Below are positions 59,990-64,000 of a stretch of 64,000 bases of DNA, piece by piece. A model generated the notes under the pieces. That model worked only from the letters and a program-made list of their open reading frames with translations. It was not told where the DNA came from and searched no databases. The position numbers and the translations under genes are program-made. The stretch covers positions 1 through 64,000 of the forward strand of contig JAXMCQ010000016.1 of the NCBI GenBank assembly GCA_046349315.1, in the 5' to 3' direction. The first letter of the stretch is position 1; every line of letters starts with the position of its first letter. The DNA comes from JAEUMG01 sp046349315. GTDB taxonomy: Bacteria > Pseudomonadota > Alphaproteobacteria > Rhizobiales > Aestuariivirgaceae.

Positions 59990-60625
59990 ATGCGCGATCC
60001 GATCCTAACCTATTCGAGCTTCGTTATTCCCTCGGTCGAGGAGACGACGGCGCGCGGCAGCTATCGCTATGACATCTTCTCGCGATTGCTCAAGGAGCGC
60101 ATCGTCTTCCTGACCGGCCCGATCAATGACGAGATCGCTACGCTCGTCGTGGCCCAGCTGCTCTTTCTTGAGGCCGACAATCCCAAGAAAGACATCGCCA
60201 TGTACATCAATTCGCCTGGCGGCGTCGTGACATCGGGCTTGTCCATCTATGACACGATGCAGTTCATTCGTTGCCCCGTCTCGACGCTCTGCGTCGGCCA
60301 GGCGGCGTCGATGGCTTCGCTGCTGCTCGCCGCCGGCGAAGCGAATATGCGGTTCGCGCTTCCCAACGCGCGGATCATGGTCCACCAGCCCTCCGGCGGT
60401 TACCAGGGCCAGGTAACAGACATCCTCATCCATGCCCGCGAAGTCGAGAGCCTGAAAAAGCGCCTCAACGAGATCTATATGAAGCACACGGGTAAGGACA
60501 TTAAGACGATCGAGGATGCGCTCGAGCGGGACAACTTCTTCACGGCCGACGGTGCTAAGGATTTTGGTATAGTCGACAAGGTCATCGAGAAGCGGGCAGT
60601 CCCGGTGGACGCCAAGACGAGCTGA
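59990..60625 (+). CDS. clpP: ATP-dependent Clp protease proteolytic subunit
   Basis: A 211-residue serine peptidase subunit. The active-site Ser107 lies in GQAASMASLLL and His132 in IMVHQPSGGY; the third residue, Asp, is near position 181. It forms double heptamer chambers and works with ClpX (next gene) and ClpA. GAGAG lies before the ATG. The order tig-clpP-clpX-lon is a conserved proteostasis block in alphaproteobacteria. Confidence 0.95.
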   Translation: MRDPILTYSSFVIPSVEETTARGSYRYDIFSRLLKERIVFLTGPINDEIATLVVAQLLFLEADNPKKDIAMYINSPGGVVTSGLSIYDTMQFIRCPVSTLCVGQAASMASLLLAAGEANMRFALPNARIMVHQPSGGYQGQVTDILIHAREVESLKKRLNEIYMKHTGKDIKTIEDALERDNFFTADGAKDFGIVDKVIEKRAVPVDAKTS

Positions 60626-60839
60626 GCTTGACCGGCAAGGTGGCGGAAGGTCATGTTTTGGCCACCGTATGGGGCTGGCATGCGCCTTGAATCAATTCTT
60701 GATTAACCAACCCGGCGCATGTTCAAATTGAGTCGCGTCGAATGCCAGACTCGCAGCCCGCTGGCACCCGTATAATGGCGCCGTTCCTGCAGAGAGGAGC
60801 GCCTCGGTACAACGGACCCTTTGGGTACAAGGAGTAGGA

Positions 60840-62120
60840 ATGAGCAAAGCAAGCGGAAGCGACAACAAGAACACCTTGTATTGCTCCTTCTGCGGCAAGA
60901 GCCAACACGAGGTTCGCAAGCTTATTGCGGGTCCGACGGTTTTCATCTGCGATGAATGCGTCGAATTGTGCATGGACATCATCCGCGAGGAGAACAGGTC
61001 GTCTCTGGTGAAGTCGAAAGACGGCGTGCCGACTCCGCACGAGATCCGCAAGGTTCTCGACGACTATGTCATCGGGCAGGACTATGCGAAAAAGGTTCTC
61101 TCCGTCGCCGTCCACAATCATTACAAGCGCCTCAACCACGCGGCGAAGAACGCCGATGTCGAACTCGCGAAGTCGAACATCCTGCTCGTCGGGCCGACCG
61201 GCTCCGGCAAGACATTGCTCGCGCAGACTCTCGCGCGCATCCTTGATGTGCCATTCACCATGGCCGATGCGACGACGCTCACCGAAGCCGGTTACGTCGG
61301 CGAGGACGTCGAGAACATCATTCTGAAATTACTTCAGGCCGCCGACTACAATGTCGAGCGCGCCCAGCGCGGCATCGTCTATATCGACGAGGTCGACAAG
61401 ATTTCGCGCAAGTCCGACAACCCCTCAATTACCCGCGATGTCTCGGGCGAGGGCGTGCAGCAGGCGCTTCTCAAGATTATGGAAGGAACGGTCGCTTCGG
61501 TTCCCCCGCAAGGTGGACGCAAGCATCCGCAGCAGGAATTCCTCCAGGTCGACACCACCAACATACTCTTCATCTGCGGCGGCGCCTTCTCCGGCCTCGA
61601 GCGGATCATCTCTCAGCGCGGCAAGGGCTCCGGTATCGGCTTCGGTGCCGATGTCAAATCGCTCGATGATCGGCGCATGGGCGAAGTCCTGCGCAGCCTC
61701 GAACCTGAAGATCTCCTGCGCTTCGGCCTCATCCCCGAATTCGTCGGCCGCTTGCCGGTCGTAGCGACGCTTGAGGATCTCGACGAGGCAGCCTTGATGC
61801 TCATTCTCACCGAGCCCAAGAACGCGCTGGTGAAACAGTACCAACGCCTGTTCGAAATGGAGGGCGTGAAGCTCACTATTCCGGAAGAGGCGATGCGCTC
61901 GGTGGCGCGCCGGGCCATCGAACGCAAGACCGGCGCGCGCGGGCTGCGCTCGATCATGGAGAGCATCCTGCTTGATACCATGTTTGACTTGCCTGCCATG
62001 AACGGCGTCGAGGAAGTCGTGATTTCCAAGGAAGTCGTCGACGGCGATGCCAAGCCGCTCCTGATCTACGCCGATCGCGACAAGCAGATGCCGGCCAAGG
62101 CGGCACCGGCCTCGGCGTGA
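60840..62120 (+). CDS. clpX: ATP-dependent Clp protease ATP-binding subunit ClpX
   Basis: A 426-residue AAA+ unfoldase. The N-terminal zinc finger is CSFC...CDEC (Cys15, Cys18, Cys37, Cys40). Walker A is GPTGSGKT (118-125), Walker B is VYIDEVDKI, and the pore-loop GYVGED is present. The IGF-type loop that docks on ClpP is also expected in the FIPEFVGRLP region. AAGGAG precedes the ATG. It recognises tagged substrates and feeds ClpP. The 214-bp gap upstream suggests its own promoter. Confidence 0.96.
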   Translation: MSKASGSDNKNTLYCSFCGKSQHEVRKLIAGPTVFICDECVELCMDIIREENRSSLVKSKDGVPTPHEIRKVLDDYVIGQDYAKKVLSVAVHNHYKRLNHAAKNADVELAKSNILLVGPTGSGKTLLAQTLARILDVPFTMADATTLTEAGYVGEDVENIILKLLQAADYNVERAQRGIVYIDEVDKISRKSDNPSITRDVSGEGVQQALLKIMEGTVASVPPQGGRKHPQQEFLQVDTTNILFICGGAFSGLERIISQRGKGSGIGFGADVKSLDDRRMGEVLRSLEPEDLLRFGLIPEFVGRLPVVATLEDLDEAALMLILTEPKNALVKQYQRLFEMEGVKLTIPEEAMRSVARRAIERKTGARGLRSIMESILLDTMFDLPAMNGVEEVVISKEVVDGDAKPLLIYADRDKQMPAKAAPASA

Positions 62121-62142
62121 TTCGCCGCGCTTTACCGTGCCC

Positions 62143-62168
62143 GGGCGGCAGCCGCATGGCTGCTGCCC
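62143..62168 (+). terminator. strong hairpin after clpX
   Basis: GGGCGGCAGCC (62143-62153) pairs with GGCTGCTGCCC (62158-62168) around a GCAT loop, with one G-U pair. No T-run follows. It lies 22 bp after the clpX stop and separates it from lon. Confidence 0.55.
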
Positions 62169-62197
62169 AGATGTTGCGCAGCCTGCCCAATGGTTGC

Positions 62198-62227
62198 CAT
62201 TGAAATCACCTATGGTCGCATCCATCT
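62198..62227 (+). promoter_or_regulatory. possible sigma32 (heat-shock) promoter of lon
   Basis: CATTGAAA (62198-62205) and TCCATCT (62221-62227) with a 15-bp spacer resemble the RpoH consensus CTTGAAA-N11-16-CCCATNT. It lies about 190 bp before the lon ATG. Lon is a classic heat-shock gene. The match is partial and another promoter may lie closer. Confidence 0.4.
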
Positions 62228-62414
62228 GTGGCTATTAGGCAACGGCTGTTTTTATTGGTTAGCGCGCTTACCATCCGCGCAATTCATGTGACGACAGCCG
62301 CAAGCCAGGGCGATACGATCCGTTGCCGATAGAGTTCGACGAGTCTGCCAATGAATCGGGGGCGCGTCGACAGGGACGGACCGGGATACGGCCCGCTTAA
62401 GAAAGGAAACAACA

Positions 62415-64000
<1,586 letters not shown>

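Overview
This is a G+C-rich bacterial chromosome segment with dense coding, short intergenic gaps (none over 300 bp) and no prophage, insertion sequence or CRISPR array that I can see. Gene content points to an alphaproteobacterium, probably Hyphomicrobiales (Rhizobiales). Supporting features are a tig-clpP-clpX-lon block, a glnB-glnA pair with a sigma54-type promoter, a secreted protein with a BA14K-like C-terminal motif, rhizobial-style intergenic palindromes, many ABC importers and an acoXABC cluster. The species cannot be named from the sequence alone.

Layout. 1-2845: LysR fragment, trxB, an Lrp/AsnC regulator and a BenE-type transporter. 2950-7850: glutamine amidotransferase, GNAT, thioredoxin-like protein, LuxR regulator, a DDAH-like amidinohydrolase and a BaiN/HI0933-like flavoprotein. 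7936-9463: a secreted BA14K-like protein and a TacA/TacT-type toxin-antitoxin pair. 9542-16728: a CadC-like regulator with TPRs, a divergent FAD oxidoreductase (apparently frameshifted near its C-terminus) and an RND efflux pump without its outer-membrane partner. 16946-29789: a catabolic locus with a sugar-type ABC importer (binding protein, double-length fused permease, single ATPase), a GMC oxidoreductase, an enolase-superfamily dehydratase, a beta-hydroxyacid dehydrogenase and the acoXABC 2-oxoacid/acetoin dehydrogenase genes.

30001-37005 is a leftward run: esterase, XRE-cupin regulator, PotADBC-like importer and a Tm-1-like/UPF0261 protein, with a REP-like inverted pair inside. 37068-42615 holds a luciferase-like monooxygenase, tautomerase and hydrolase operon. 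It is divergent from LysR, an aminotransferase and a plant-like SABATH methyltransferase. 42612-47681 carries nitrogen genes glnA and glnB, an aldehyde dehydrogenase and an esterase. 47745-54518 contains DoxX, a papain-like protease followed by its probable chagasin-type inhibitor, VOC, metallophosphoesterase, cNMP-binding, cytochrome b561 and molybdopterin oxidoreductase genes. 54731-56643 is a lower-G+C two-gene insert: an HD (SAMHD1/dNTPase-like) protein overlapping a Panacea/DUF4065 protein, which I consider the best candidate for an undescribed defence or toxin-antitoxin system. 56671-64000 is core housekeeping: NAD(P)HX repair enzyme, tRNA-Leu(UAG), trigger factor with a long His/Asp tail, clpP, clpX and the start of lon.

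The genes suggest a versatile heterotroph of soil or plant-associated habitats that imports sugars, polyamine-like compounds and aromatic acids and oxidises them through several flavin and NAD dehydrogenases.
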